Positions 25,914 to 35,445 of a DNA stretch of 64,000 nucleotides are shown piece by piece; within the stretch, counting starts at the first letter, position 1, and each line of letters starts with the position of its first letter. The DNA comes from Candidatus Omnitrophica bacterium UBA6210. GTDB taxonomy: Bacteria > Omnitrophota > Gorgyraeia > Velamenicoccales > Velamenicoccaceae. Below the pieces are notes generated by a model. It saw nothing but the letters and a program-made list of their open reading frames with translations, searched no databases and had not been told where the DNA came from. The position numbers were made by a program, and so were the translations under genes. The stretch lies in the NCBI GenBank assembly GCA_002421805.1, contig DISM01000002.1, positions 1 to 64,000 of the forward strand, read 5' to 3'.

Positions 25914-27343
25914 GTAATCGCAATATAATAATGTCCTAAATCTGCAAAGTAAGAATGTCCTGTTTTCAAGAACGGTTATAATGCTCTCCCAAAGGAGGCA
26001 TGAAGACCGTGGAGGACATTCTAGGGATGAGCCAAAGGGACCTAAAGCGGTTACACATCATTCGTAAAGCCATTGAGAAGGGTCTTAAGCAGCGTGAAGC
26101 GGCGAGCCTGCTTGAGTTGAGCGAACGCCAGATCCGCCGGTTAGTGCGGCGGATCCGCAAAGAATCCGACCAGGGGATCGTCCATCGCTCCCGCGGCAAG
26201 CCATCACACCACGCCATAGCCGGGCGCCTGAGGGATAAGGTGTTAAGGTTCTGCCGGACCCGCTACGCGGGATTTAACCCGACGCTCGCCTCTGAGAAGC
26301 TCTTTGAGAAGCACAAGATCAAGATCAGCCGCGAGACGTTGCGGCAATGGTTTGTGGCCGCAGGGATCGCCTACGATCAGCGCAAGACTAGGCCTCATCG
26401 CCGGTGGCGGGAGCGCCGGGCCCACTCTGGCCAGATGGTCCAGATGGATGGCAGTCATCATGACTGGTTTGAAGGCCGCAGAGAGCCCTGTGTCCTCATG
26501 GGCTATATCGATGATGCCTCCAGCCGGGTCTACGCGCGGTTCTATGAATACGAAGGGACACTTCCCGCCATGGACAGTTTCAGGCGATATGCCTTAAAAT
26601 ACGGCCTGCCCCAGAGCGTCTATCTGGACAGGCACGCGACGTATAAAGGTCGCCACGCCTTGACCATCGAAGAAGAGCTCGCCAATCGCCTGCCCGCAAG
26701 CCAATTCGGCAGGGCCTTAGAAGAGTTGGGGGTTCATCTGATCCATGCGCAATCCGCCCCGGCCAAAGGCCGGATTGAGAGGCTCTTCAAGACATTCCAG
26801 GACCGGCTCGTTAAAGAGATGCGCCTGAAGGGGGTCAAGACCATCCCTCAAGGCAATGTGTTTCTGGAGAGCTATCTGCCTGGTTTCAACAGGCGGTTCG
26901 GTGTGGAACCTCTGGATCCTTCGGATCTGCACAGGCCCCTGCCGGAGAGGACCGATCTCGACAAGATCTTGTGCGTCAGAACGATCCATGCCCTGCGTAA
27001 CGACTTTACGGTCGTGCACGAAAAAAAGTTCTACCAGATCCAGGAGACGTTGCGCACCAAGGATGTGACTGTCGAGGAACGCACAAACGGCTCTTTGCTT
27101 ATCACGCACAAAGGCCGATCATTACGATACACCGAAATAGCCCGGCGTCCGGCAAAGATAAAACCGCCGCGTAAAATACGGCGGATCGTCATTCCTCCCA
27201 AGGACCACCCCTGGAGACATTTTAGGTTGCCGGGATCACCTCAGTCTGAAGCCCAGAAAGGGGTGCTCGCAGGCGTTCTTTAAAAACATAAGAACAGGAC
27301 ATTTTAAAATTGCTGAAAATAGGACATTTTAATCTTGCTATTG
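25914..27343 (+). mobile_element. IS1202/ISNCY-type insertion sequence
   Basis: A 1430-bp element with long imperfect inverted ends of about 50 bp, each holding two copies of AATGTCCT (or its complement AGGACATT) spaced by about 20-25 bp, which look like transposase binding sites. One intact transposase gene lies inside. The 19-bp direct repeats outside show a simple insertion. It landed between the TPR gene and the pgk promoter. Confidence 0.85.
26000..27283 (+). CDS. ISNCY (IS1202-like) transposase
   Basis: A 427-aa DDE transposase. N-terminal helix-turn-helix (KQREAASLLELSERQIRRLVRR, about 30-51), then an integrase core with D150 (QMDGSHHDWF), D210 (VYLDRHATYKG) and E260 (KGRIERLFKTFQDRLVKEMR). 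The QMDGS..DWF block is characteristic of the group. The ATG follows AAAGGAGG with good spacing. Intact. Confidence 0.9.
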   Translation: MKTVEDILGMSQRDLKRLHIIRKAIEKGLKQREAASLLELSERQIRRLVRRIRKESDQGIVHRSRGKPSHHAIAGRLRDKVLRFCRTRYAGFNPTLASEKLFEKHKIKISRETLRQWFVAAGIAYDQRKTRPHRRWRERRAHSGQMVQMDGSHHDWFEGRREPCVLMGYIDDASSRVYARFYEYEGTLPAMDSFRRYALKYGLPQSVYLDRHATYKGRHALTIEEELANRLPASQFGRALEELGVHLIHAQSAPAKGRIERLFKTFQDRLVKEMRLKGVKTIPQGNVFLESYLPGFNRRFGVEPLDPSDLHRPLPERTDLDKILCVRTIHALRNDFTVVHEKKFYQIQETLRTKDVTVEERTNGSLLITHKGRSLRYTEIARRPAKIKPPRKIRRIVIPPKDHPWRHFRLPGSPQSEAQKGVLAGVL

Positions 27344-27362
27344 CACGCTCCAAGGACGCCCT
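27344..27362 (+). repeat. Direct repeat flanking the ISNCY element, right copy
   Basis: Exact copy of 25895-25913. Its last base is also the first base of the -35 box of the pgk promoter, so the insertion stopped just short of disrupting that promoter. Confidence 0.8.
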
Positions 27363-27389
27363 TTACAAGAAGAAAAAATCTGCTATAAT
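27362..27389 (+). promoter_or_regulatory. Sigma-70-type promoter of pgk
   Basis: TTTACA at 27362-27367 and TATAAT at 27384-27389 with a 16-base spacer, 76 nt before the pgk ATG. The -35 box abuts the ISNCY target duplication. Confidence 0.65.
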
Positions 27390-27465
27390 ACGGCAATTGT
27401 TCGCAGGACACCACTGGGTCTGAATCCGGAATATATACCCAATAAACAACTTTTCGGGGGTTTCT

Positions 27466-28656
27466 ATGAATAAAATGACCGTCAAGGACGTCGATCTCAA
27501 AGGCAAAAAGATCATCATGCGCGTGGATTTCAACGTGCCGCAGGATAAAAAAACCCGGGAGATCACGGATGATACGCGCATCAAGGCCGCCGTCCCCACG
27601 ATCGACTATATCCTTAAGAACAACCCGAAAAAGCTGATCTTGATGACCCACCTGGGACGCCCTGACGGCCAGGTCAAGGAGGAATTGAGGCTCGACCCCG
27701 TGGCCAAGAGACTCCAGGAACTCATCAAGACACCTGTCAAAAAACTCAATGATTGCGTGGGCCCCGAAGTCGCGAAGGCCATCGATGCAGCCCCCGAAAA
27801 AGTCATTCTCTTGGAAAACCTGAGATTCCACGCTGAGGAAGAAGAGAACGACCCCACTTTCGCCAAACAGCTGGCGAGCCTGGCAGAGATCTACGTCAAC
27901 GACGCCTTCGGCACGGCCCACAGAGCGCATGCGTCTACGGAGGGTGTCGCCCATGACCTGCCTGCGGTCGCAGGATTCCTGCTCGACAAGGAAATCGAAT
28001 ACCTGGGCAAATCCCTAGAACAGCCGGTCAAGCCGTTTGCCGTGATCCTCGGCGGCGCCAAAGTTTCGGACAAGATCGGCGTGATTGAGAACCTTCTTAA
28101 AAAAGCGCAGGTCCTGGTGATCGGCGGAGGCATGGCCTACACGTTCCTCAAATCCCAGGGCATCGCCATCGGAAATTCGAAGCTTGAAAAAGACAAGATC
28201 GACCTTGCCAAAGAGATCCTGGAGAAAGCCAAAAAAGCCGGGGTCAAGGTCGCGCTTCCGGTCGACCATCTCATCGTCGACAGCATCGATACGCCGACAA
28301 AGATCGAAACGACAAAAGACGCCTCCATACCCGACGGCATGATCGCCGTCGATATCGGCCCCAGGACGATCGCGCTGTTTTGCGACGCCCTCAAAAACAC
28401 CAAAACCATCTGCTGGAACGGACCCCTGGGGATCTTTGAAAACGACAAGTATGCCAAGGGGACAAAGGAAGTGGCGACATTCATCACGACGCTCACGGCC
28501 AAGACCATCATTGGCGGAGGCGATACAGCCAGCGCCGTTGCCAAGTTCGGCCTCGAGAACAAGATGACGCACATTTCAACAGGAGGCGGCGCCTCGCTGG
28601 AATTCATGGAAGGCAAGATGCTCCCGGGGATCGCCGCGCTCAAGGATAAACAGTAA
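27466..28656 (+). CDS. pgk: Phosphoglycerate kinase
   Basis: A 396-aa full-length enzyme that transfers phosphate from 1,3-bisphosphoglycerate to ADP in glycolysis. Family blocks are clear: RVDFNVPQD near the start, LMTHLGRPDG, VLLENLRFH, VNDAFGTAHRAHAS, and the C-terminal WNGPLGIFE and IIGGGDTASAV nucleotide-site motifs. GGGGG upstream of the ATG serves as ribosome site. It leads a pgk-tpiA-secG operon. Confidence 0.98.
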   Translation: MNKMTVKDVDLKGKKIIMRVDFNVPQDKKTREITDDTRIKAAVPTIDYILKNNPKKLILMTHLGRPDGQVKEELRLDPVAKRLQELIKTPVKKLNDCVGPEVAKAIDAAPEKVILLENLRFHAEEEENDPTFAKQLASLAEIYVNDAFGTAHRAHASTEGVAHDLPAVAGFLLDKEIEYLGKSLEQPVKPFAVILGGAKVSDKIGVIENLLKKAQVLVIGGGMAYTFLKSQGIAIGNSKLEKDKIDLAKEILEKAKKAGVKVALPVDHLIVDSIDTPTKIETTKDASIPDGMIAVDIGPRTIALFCDALKNTKTICWNGPLGIFENDKYAKGTKEVATFITTLTAKTIIGGGDTASAVAKFGLENKMTHISTGGGASLEFMEGKMLPGIAALKDKQ

Positions 28657-28725
28657 GAAAGAAACATTCACCCCTTGCTTACTGCGAGGTTAATTTTGAA
28701 AAGAAAACTATAAGGAGCGAAATTA

Positions 28726-29493
28726 ATGCGCAAGATCATCATTGCAGGCAACTGGAAGATGAACAAGACGACGACCGAAGCCATCGATCTGGCCAACGGC
28801 CTAAAAAGGGAATTGTACAAGATCGACAACATCGGCATCATCATCTGCCCGCCTTTCACGGCGATCGATGAAGTCGCCGAAGTCGTTTATGAGTCGAATA
28901 TCGGACTCGGCGCCCAAAACATGCACTGGGAAGACGCCGGTGCGTTCACCGGCGAGGTGTCGGCACCGATGCTCAAAGAACTTGGATGCGGTTATGTCAT
29001 TCTCGGCCATTCGGAAAGACGGCAGTATTTCCATGAAACCAACGAGACCGTCAACAGAAAGCTCAGGTCCGCGCTCAAACACGGCCTCACCCCCATCGTT
29101 TGTGTCGGAGAAAGTCTTGAGGAGAGAGAGTCCGGGCGGACGTTCGACGTCATCCGAGACCATGTCACCAACAGCCTCAAGGGACTCGACAAGGATGAGG
29201 TCAAAAAAGTAATCGTCGCCTACGAACCCGTCTGGGCGATCGGCACAGGAAAGACGGCGACGCCCGACCAGGCCCAGGAGGTCCATTGTTTCATCCGCGA
29301 ACTCCTTGAAAAAGCATATACCCGAGAGATCGCCGAAGAGATCACCATCCAGTACGGCGGAAGCGTCAAACCGGACAACATCAAAGAGCTTGTCTCCCAG
29401 AAAGATATCGACGGCGCTCTTGTCGGCGGGGCCAGCCTCGACGTCAAGAGTTTTTCTGAGATCGTTAAAAACTGCGGTAACAAAGGAGCCTAA
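28726..29493 (+). CDS. tpiA: Triosephosphate isomerase
   Basis: A 255-aa complete enzyme interconverting dihydroxyacetone phosphate and glyceraldehyde 3-phosphate. GNWKMN with the catalytic Lys, LGHSERR with the catalytic His, YEPVWAIGTGKTA with the catalytic Glu, and the phosphate loop YGGSVKPDN are all present. AAGGAG precedes the ATG. It follows pgk by 69 nt. Confidence 0.98.
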   Translation: MRKIIIAGNWKMNKTTTEAIDLANGLKRELYKIDNIGIIICPPFTAIDEVAEVVYESNIGLGAQNMHWEDAGAFTGEVSAPMLKELGCGYVILGHSERRQYFHETNETVNRKLRSALKHGLTPIVCVGESLEERESGRTFDVIRDHVTNSLKGLDKDEVKKVIVAYEPVWAIGTGKTATPDQAQEVHCFIRELLEKAYTREIAEEITIQYGGSVKPDNIKELVSQKDIDGALVGGASLDVKSFSEIVKNCGNKGA

Positions 29494-29497
29494 GTTT

Positions 29498-29938
29498 ATG
29501 TTTGCGCTCATCATCACTATCCATATCATCGCCTGCGCTATGCTCATCCTGATCGTCCTCGTCCAGCAAGGAAGGGGAGGAGGGCTTATTGAGACCTTTT
29601 CTTCGGCAGAGTCCATCTTCGGAACGAAAACAAGCTCGTTCCTTGTGAAATCAACGACGGTCCTGGCGATCGTATTTTTCTTTACGTGTCTGGCGCTGGC
29701 ATTCATGTCCATCCAGAAAAGCCGCTCCCTGGTAGAACGCTACCAGCCGAGCGCCGCTGCGACGCAGGCTCCGGCGCAGACGCCGGATTCAAAGGCATCA
29801 GCGGCCCAGTCGCAAGCCGCGGCTCCCGCTCAAATCCAGCCAGCACCGCAAACAGCCCAGGAACCGGCGGCCCCGGCCGAAGCCCCAAAGACCGCGGAAC
29901 CAGCAGCCGTTAATCCACCGGGCAATGAACAACAATAG
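29498..29938 (+). CDS. secG: Preprotein translocase subunit SecG
   Basis: A 146-aa protein with two transmembrane helices (about 3-22 and 50-70) around the conserved loop VQQGRGGGL and the segment FGTKTSSFLVKSTTVLAI. SecG assists SecYE in protein export. A long Ala/Pro/Gln-rich C-terminal tail (about 82-146) is an addition to the usual 75-110 residues. The ATG at 29498 follows AAAGGAG, 4 nt after the tpiA stop. It overlaps the next gene by 14 nt. Confidence 0.93.
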   Translation: MFALIITIHIIACAMLILIVLVQQGRGGGLIETFSSAESIFGTKTSSFLVKSTTVLAIVFFFTCLALAFMSIQKSRSLVERYQPSAAATQAPAQTPDSKASAAQSQAAAPAQIQPAPQTAQEPAAPAEAPKTAEPAAVNPPGNEQQ

Positions 29939-31079
29939 GTTATTACGGGTTTTCTTCCTCAGCAGCGCCGTTTACTTCACCCAAGGCATAGAAACACTCC
30001 CGTCCCAAGGCCTCTTCTATTATCTAAAGGAATCCCTTAAGTTCCCCCCGGAAAAGATCATGCTCATCTCCGGCGTGATCACTTTCGCCTGGCTTGTCAA
30101 GCCTGTCATAGGCTACATCATAGATAATTTCCTGAACAAAAGGGCATGGATCCTTATTTCCCTGTCGTGCAGCGCGCTTTTGGCGGCGGTTATAGGGTCC
30201 CATCATCTGCCACTGGGCTTCCTGATCGGCATGCTTATCGTCAGTTCTGCTTGGGCCGCCTTCAGAGATGTCTCTGTCGACGGCATCATGTGCGTCGAAG
30301 GCAAACAATACAACGCCACCGGAAAAATCCAGAGCGTCCAGTGGATATCCATCTCCGTGGCGACGCTTATCACCGGCATAGGAGGGGGCTACATTGCCGA
30401 AAGATGGGACTATGCGACAGGGTACCTGTGCCTGATCCCCGTCTACTTCATCGCCGCGGCCTTCGCGTATTTTTATAATACCAGCGACCCGCTCCGCAGA
30501 GAGACGACCTCGAAATTCGTCCAGGATATGAAGACGCTGTTCGGCTCACGAAGACTCATGTGGGCCGGGCTGTTTGTCTTTCTCTACCAGTTTGCGCCGT
30601 CGTTCGGTACGCCGCTTTTGTTCATCCAGAAAGACGTCTTCAAGTGGAGCAAGATCTGGATAGGGACCTTGAGTACTATAGGCACGGTGTTCGCCGTCAT
30701 CGGAGCCTTGCTCTATTTTAAATTCAGCCAAAAAATAAATCTCAAAAAATGGCTCCTGGCTTCGGTCTTTCTTGGCGCTGTCACCACATTGAGCTACCTT
30801 CGCTACACGCCGACGACGGCTGTCGTCTACGATATCGTCTACAGCCTCCTGGGCATGTTCGTCTTCCTGATGATCCTCGACTTCATGGCGAGGAACTCCG
30901 TCCAAGGACTTGAAGCCGCCTCGTTTGCCTTGTTGACCAGCCTGAGCAACCTGGCCCTCGTCTCCAGCAATATGTGCGGCGCATTTTTGCTGCCCGTCAT
31001 CGGCCTCCAGGGACTTATCGTCTTGTCATCTGTGACAAGCTTTCTGTGCCTCTTCATCATTCCAAAGATCATCGCCTAG
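29925..31079 (+). CDS. BT1/MFS-type membrane transporter
   Basis: A 384-aa polytopic membrane protein with about ten or more hydrophobic helices. The start (YFTQGIETLPSQGLFYYLKESLKFPPEKI) and WLVKPVIGYIID resemble the folate-biopterin transporter branch of the major facilitator superfamily. Substrate cannot be told. It overlaps the secG tail by 14 nt, suggesting cotranscription with the glycolysis/secG operon. Confidence 0.72.
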   Translation: MNNNRLLRVFFLSSAVYFTQGIETLPSQGLFYYLKESLKFPPEKIMLISGVITFAWLVKPVIGYIIDNFLNKRAWILISLSCSALLAAVIGSHHLPLGFLIGMLIVSSAWAAFRDVSVDGIMCVEGKQYNATGKIQSVQWISISVATLITGIGGGYIAERWDYATGYLCLIPVYFIAAAFAYFYNTSDPLRRETTSKFVQDMKTLFGSRRLMWAGLFVFLYQFAPSFGTPLLFIQKDVFKWSKIWIGTLSTIGTVFAVIGALLYFKFSQKINLKKWLLASVFLGAVTTLSYLRYTPTTAVVYDIVYSLLGMFVFLMILDFMARNSVQGLEAASFALLTSLSNLALVSSNMCGAFLLPVIGLQGLIVLSSVTSFLCLFIIPKIIA

Positions 31080-31131
31080 AAATCCGTGAGAAAATAAATT
31101 ATTCTCATGGAAGGATGACGGTGCGCTTTGG

Positions 31132-31137
31132 TATAAT
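31132..31137 (+). promoter_or_regulatory. Candidate -10 box for the TPR membrane protein gene
   Basis: TATAAT 48 nt before the chosen ATG at 31185; no good -35 box is seen at the expected distance. Confidence 0.4.
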
Positions 31138-31184
31138 ACTCTGGATACACGCATGGATCCCAAGATCTATTGCCATCATTATTC

Positions 31185-33398
31185 ATGATAACGAATCCCG
31201 TACGCCTCAAATATTCCGTAGATTTCATCCTCAACAGGCTGCTCATCCTGCTGTTCTTCGCGATCCTGTCTATCTATTGTTCCCGGGAAATTGCCGACCT
31301 GGACATCTGGCTGCATCTGAAGACCGGCGAGATCATCGCCAAGACCGGATGTGTCCCCCTCAACGACATCTTCTCCTTCACGATGTCCGGTAAGCCGTGG
31401 ATCAACCACGAATGGCTCTTCCAGTTGCTGGCGTTCCTCAGTTTCCGTGCCGGCGGCCCCGACGGCCTGATCCTCATGCAGAACATCGTCGTTGCCGCGA
31501 CATTTTTACTGCTTTTGTTCTTCGGCGTCAGACGCAGTCACCCCGTCTTTGTTTTTGTCATTCTCTACCTGGCGATGCTGGTGGTGGCCTACAGGTTCAC
31601 CATCCGCCCAGACATCTTCAGCCTTTTCTTTTTGAGCCTCTATCTTTTCATCCTTAAAGAATACAAAAACCGCAAACACACCCTCATTTGGACGTTGCCT
31701 GTTTTGCAGGTGATCTGGGTTAATATACACGGATTCTCTTTTCTCGGCCCGGTCCTTATCCTGATGGTCCTCGCCGCCGGACTCATCCAAAAGACCGCCC
31801 CGCTGCCTCAGGGCTGGAAGAACGGCCAGGCGATGACAAAAAGCCAGGCACAACCCCTTATCGCTGTTTTTCTCCTCATGCTCGCAGCGTCCCTGCTCAA
31901 CCCCCATGGACTGAAAGGAGCGGCATATCCTCTGGCCGTCCTGGGACAGATCAGCCAGGAGGGGAGGGTCGTCTTCCAATACATCCAGGAACTGGCCCGG
32001 CCTATTTCGTGGTCCAACATCCTGGATCTTCACAGATTCCTCTACTATAAAGTCCTGATCCTTGTTTCTTTTTTTAGTTTCCGCGTCAATTACCGCCGCA
32101 TAACACTCGAGAACATCCTGCTCTGGCTTTTTTTCCTCGTCTTTTCCCTTCTGGCGGTACGCAATATCGCCTATTTCGGCATCGCGGCCGTTTTCATCGT
32201 CTTCGATAATTTCGACAGCGCGGTCAAAAACGGCGCCCCTTTGCCGCGCATCGGTTCCCGGTTATGGGGCACGGTCGCCTTCTACGCGTTCGTCCTATTC
32301 CTGTTTTTTTATCCGACGAAAGGCGCGTTGAAATATCTGGAAACAGCCAGCTTTGATTTCCACACCTATCAATTGAAATCCGAGCTCTGGGGGATCGCCC
32401 GCGACCGTTATCCGGATGATGCCGTCCGCTTCCTTCTGGACCATCCGTTCCCCCGGCACATGTTCAATGATTTCAATTCCGGATCATATCTCGTCGGACG
32501 GGCTTACCCGCAACGTCGCGTCTTCATCGACGGCCGCACGGAACTCTACGGCCCTGAATTCTTCATGAACTACGTCAGGGCAGGCGAAGGCAAGAGGGAG
32601 ACGATCGAGATGATCGTGGACCGCTACAACATCAAAGGGTTTTTCCTGACCAATCCTCAACGCGACCTCCATGTCGGACTGATCCGCTATCTTTACAAAA
32701 GTCCCCAGTGGATATGCGTGTATTTCGATGATGCCGCTCTCATCTTTGTGCGCGATATTCCAGAGAACGCCGCTTTGATCAGGGCCTTTCGCATCGATCT
32801 CAAAAAGTGGAAACCGCCCGTCGTCGATCTTCTGCGTGTCGGCATCGCCCAGCGCTATCCCGGCCCTTCCTTAAAACGCGCTCACCTCCTGAGTATCATG
32901 GAGTGCCGCGAGGCCGCCTGGAAAGAAGCCCGCGCCGCGCTGGATCTGATGCCGAATAATGCGGAGGCGTTCAAGTATGCAGAGGATTATTATTTCGAGA
33001 AGGGGAACTACCTGCAGGCCTATAAATATGCCCGCCTGAATCTCGTCTACGGCGGCGCACAACCATGGATGCGCGCGCGGCTGGCGCTGATCTACGATTG
33101 CATGAAAGAAGGCGACAAGGCCCAGAAGGTCATCGCGGCCGTCCTCAAGGAATATCCGGACTTTGCCCAGGGGTTTTACGTCCATGCCATGATCCTAAAG
33201 GACAAAGACCCCAAGCGCGCCATCGAAGCCCTGCGCAAGGCCGTAAAACTTGCGCCCAGGGAACCCAAATACGCCTTAGCCCTGGGGAACCTGTTACGCG
33301 ACCAGGGAGAAACCCAGGAGGCCCTGAAATACTGGAAAGCCGCCTACGAATATGACGGCGCAAACCTGGAGCTTAAGGCCCTGGCCCAGGGCAAATAA
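31185..33398 (+). CDS. Large polytopic membrane protein with C-terminal TPR repeats
   Basis: A 737-aa protein. The first about 390 residues hold roughly ten hydrophobic helices with a large extracytoplasmic loop carrying DLDIWLHLKTGEII and NHEWLFQ near the start, the arrangement of uncharacterised GT-C-like membrane proteins. Residues about 400-560 form a soluble domain, and about 570-737 are TPR-like repeats (ending QAFYVHAM.., DPKRAIEALRKAVKLAPREPKYALALG). Possibly a lipid-linked sugar transferase or cell-envelope factor; no catalytic motif is certain. A TTG start five codons upstream is possible. Confidence 0.7.
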   Translation: MITNPVRLKYSVDFILNRLLILLFFAILSIYCSREIADLDIWLHLKTGEIIAKTGCVPLNDIFSFTMSGKPWINHEWLFQLLAFLSFRAGGPDGLILMQNIVVAATFLLLLFFGVRRSHPVFVFVILYLAMLVVAYRFTIRPDIFSLFFLSLYLFILKEYKNRKHTLIWTLPVLQVIWVNIHGFSFLGPVLILMVLAAGLIQKTAPLPQGWKNGQAMTKSQAQPLIAVFLLMLAASLLNPHGLKGAAYPLAVLGQISQEGRVVFQYIQELARPISWSNILDLHRFLYYKVLILVSFFSFRVNYRRITLENILLWLFFLVFSLLAVRNIAYFGIAAVFIVFDNFDSAVKNGAPLPRIGSRLWGTVAFYAFVLFLFFYPTKGALKYLETASFDFHTYQLKSELWGIARDRYPDDAVRFLLDHPFPRHMFNDFNSGSYLVGRAYPQRRVFIDGRTELYGPEFFMNYVRAGEGKRETIEMIVDRYNIKGFFLTNPQRDLHVGLIRYLYKSPQWICVYFDDAALIFVRDIPENAALIRAFRIDLKKWKPPVVDLLRVGIAQRYPGPSLKRAHLLSIMECREAAWKEARAALDLMPNNAEAFKYAEDYYFEKGNYLQAYKYARLNLVYGGAQPWMRARLALIYDCMKEGDKAQKVIAAVLKEYPDFAQGFYVHAMILKDKDPKRAIEALRKAVKLAPREPKYALALGNLLRDQGETQEALKYWKAAYEYDGANLELKALAQGK

Positions 33399-33475
33399 AA
33401 CTCCCCGTACCTGCACAGGATAGGCACGGGACATCTTTGCCGTATTCTTCGGCTCGATTAAACATCAGTTTTTCC

Positions 33476-33503
33476 TTGTCTTTCAGGCGCTTTTTTGTAT
33501 AAT
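33476..33503 (+). promoter_or_regulatory. Sigma-70-type promoter of the marC-like gene
   Basis: TTGTCT (33476-33481) and TATAAT (33498-33503) with a 16-base spacer. The ATG at 33512 is only 8 nt after the -10 box, implying a leaderless or nearly leaderless mRNA. Confidence 0.6.
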
Positions 33504-33511
33504 ATAAGGCT

Positions 33512-34120
33512 ATGTTAATCAATATTCTTAAACCGTATCTTGTTGCATTCGTCCCGATCTTCCTGGCCGTGGACATCATCGGCACAGTCCCCATTTATCT
33601 GGGGATGACGGAGAACCTGTCCAATAAGCAGAAGAGGCGTCTTTTGGCCGAATCCATCCTGACCGCGACGTTGCTCGCTGTTGTCTTCGGGCTTCTGGGA
33701 AAACTTATCTTGAGAGGCCTGGGCATTACGATCGACGACTTCAGGATCGCCGGAGGCATCCTGCTTTTCATTATTTCGGTCTACCTTTTGCTTCCCGGGA
33801 AATCCCGGGATTTTATCAACCAATCCCTGTATGAAGACATCGGCATCTGCCCTCTGGCGACACCTCTCATCACAGGGCCGGCGGTCCTTGTTACGACCAT
33901 GATGTTCCTGGACGCCTTCGGCGCCCTGGTCACCATGACATCACTCATCCTCAATATGCTCCTGGCGTGGCTTGTCCTGCGCTTCTCCGACGTCCTGATC
34001 ACCGTCCTGGGAAAATCGGGGGTCAAGGCCATCTCAAAGATCAGCTATATCTTCCTGGCCGCCATCGGCGTCATGATCATCCGCCTCGGGGTCGTGGGCT
34101 TCATTTATTCGCTCAAATAG
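33512..34120 (+). CDS. MarC-family integral membrane protein
   Basis: A 202-aa protein with six hydrophobic segments. It carries the family blocks FLAVDIIGTVPIYLGMTE near the start, RIAGGILLFIISVYLL in the middle, and PLATPLITGPAVLVTTM, typical of MarC/UPF0056 proteins, whose function is still unclear despite the historical antibiotic-resistance name. It lies two bases before glgC and shares its promoter. Confidence 0.88.
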   Translation: MLINILKPYLVAFVPIFLAVDIIGTVPIYLGMTENLSNKQKRRLLAESILTATLLAVVFGLLGKLILRGLGITIDDFRIAGGILLFIISVYLLLPGKSRDFINQSLYEDIGICPLATPLITGPAVLVTTMMFLDAFGALVTMTSLILNMLLAWLVLRFSDVLITVLGKSGVKAISKISYIFLAAIGVMIIRLGVVGFIYSLK

Positions 34121-34122
34121 GC

Positions 34123-35346
34123 ATGATACCTAACGTTGTCACGTTTATTCTGGCGGGAGGCAAGGGTGAACGGCTTTTCCCGCTCACCAAAGACCGCGCC
34201 AAACCCGCCGTTCCGTTCGGCGGCGTTTACCGCATCATCGATATCACGCTCTCCAACTGTATCAATTCCGGCCTGCGCAAAATCCACACCCTCATCCAGT
34301 ACAAATCCATCTCGCTCCAGCGCCACCTGCACCTGGGGTGGAACTTCTTCAACAATGAAGTGAACGAATATATCGACGTTATCCCTGCGCAGCAGAGGGT
34401 CGCAGCAACATGGTATCTGGGGACGGCCGACGCGATCTACCAAAATATCTACACGATCGAACAGGAAAAACCGGAGCTGGTCCTGATCCTGGCCGGCGAC
34501 CATATCTATAAGATGAACTACGCCAGGATGATCGATTTCCATCGTATCAACGACGCTGATATGACCGTCGCTGTCGTTGAGCTCCCCAGGGAGCTGTCGA
34601 GCGGGCTGGGCGTCATCCAGGCGGACCTCACCAGCCGCATCCTGGGTTTCCAGGAAAAACCGAAGGCCCCGAAAACGATCCCGGGCAAGGATGCAATGAT
34701 CTACGCCTCCATGGGTATTTATCTTTTCAAGCGCGATATCCTAGAGGAAGAACTCATCGATGACGCGCGCAAAGAGACATCACATGACTTCGGCAAAGAC
34801 ATCATCCCGCAGATGCTCAAAAAAGGCAAAAGGGTCTTCGCATACCATTTTCAGGATGAAAATAAAAAAGAATCTTTTTATTGGAGGGACATCGGGACCC
34901 TGGACGCCTATTACGAAGCCAATATGGACCTCATCGAGGTAACTCCGATCTTCAACCTCTACGATAGAGCCTGGCCTATCCGGACCTATCAGGAACAATT
35001 TCCTCCGGCCAAGACGGTCTTCGCGGGAGAAGAGAACCCGGACCGCATGGGCCTGGTCCTGGACTCCCTGGTATCCGGCGGTTGTATCGTCTCCGGCGGA
35101 CGCGTGCAACGGTCGATTCTGTCTCCCAACGTGCGCGTCAACAGCTACAGCGAAGTCCATGACTCCATCCTGATGGAAGGCGTCAATGTCGGCCGGTATG
35201 CCAAGATCCGCCGGGCCATCATCGATAAAGACATTGTCATCCCGCCGGGAACGATCATCGGCTACGACCACCAAAAGGACAAAAAGCGTTTCACGATTTC
35301 TGATAACGGGATCGTGGTGGTCGCCAAAGGCACGGAGATTAAATGA
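34123..35346 (+). CDS. glgC: Glucose-1-phosphate adenylyltransferase
   Basis: A 407-aa enzyme making ADP-glucose for glycogen synthesis. It starts with the nucleotide-binding VTFILAGGKGERLFPLTKDRAKPAVPFGG, has RIIDITLSNCINSG, QQRVAATWYLGTADAIYQN, LAGDHIYKMNY, and IGTLDAYYEANMDL, followed by a beta-helix domain of repeated strands. The true ATG is 34123, directly after the marC stop; a longer frame back to 33967 lies in the marC gene. The neighbours do not include other glycogen genes. Confidence 0.95.
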   Translation: MIPNVVTFILAGGKGERLFPLTKDRAKPAVPFGGVYRIIDITLSNCINSGLRKIHTLIQYKSISLQRHLHLGWNFFNNEVNEYIDVIPAQQRVAATWYLGTADAIYQNIYTIEQEKPELVLILAGDHIYKMNYARMIDFHRINDADMTVAVVELPRELSSGLGVIQADLTSRILGFQEKPKAPKTIPGKDAMIYASMGIYLFKRDILEEELIDDARKETSHDFGKDIIPQMLKKGKRVFAYHFQDENKKESFYWRDIGTLDAYYEANMDLIEVTPIFNLYDRAWPIRTYQEQFPPAKTVFAGEENPDRMGLVLDSLVSGGCIVSGGRVQRSILSPNVRVNSYSEVHDSILMEGVNVGRYAKIRRAIIDKDIVIPPGTIIGYDHQKDKKRFTISDNGIVVVAKGTEIK

Positions 35347-35445
35347 GGACGCATTTTATGGAACATAGTGAACATAAATTGCTGTCCGAATTTACCCCGA
35401 CATCCGACCTCCGGGCGGATCATCGGGACAAATGAGGCAAGACAC

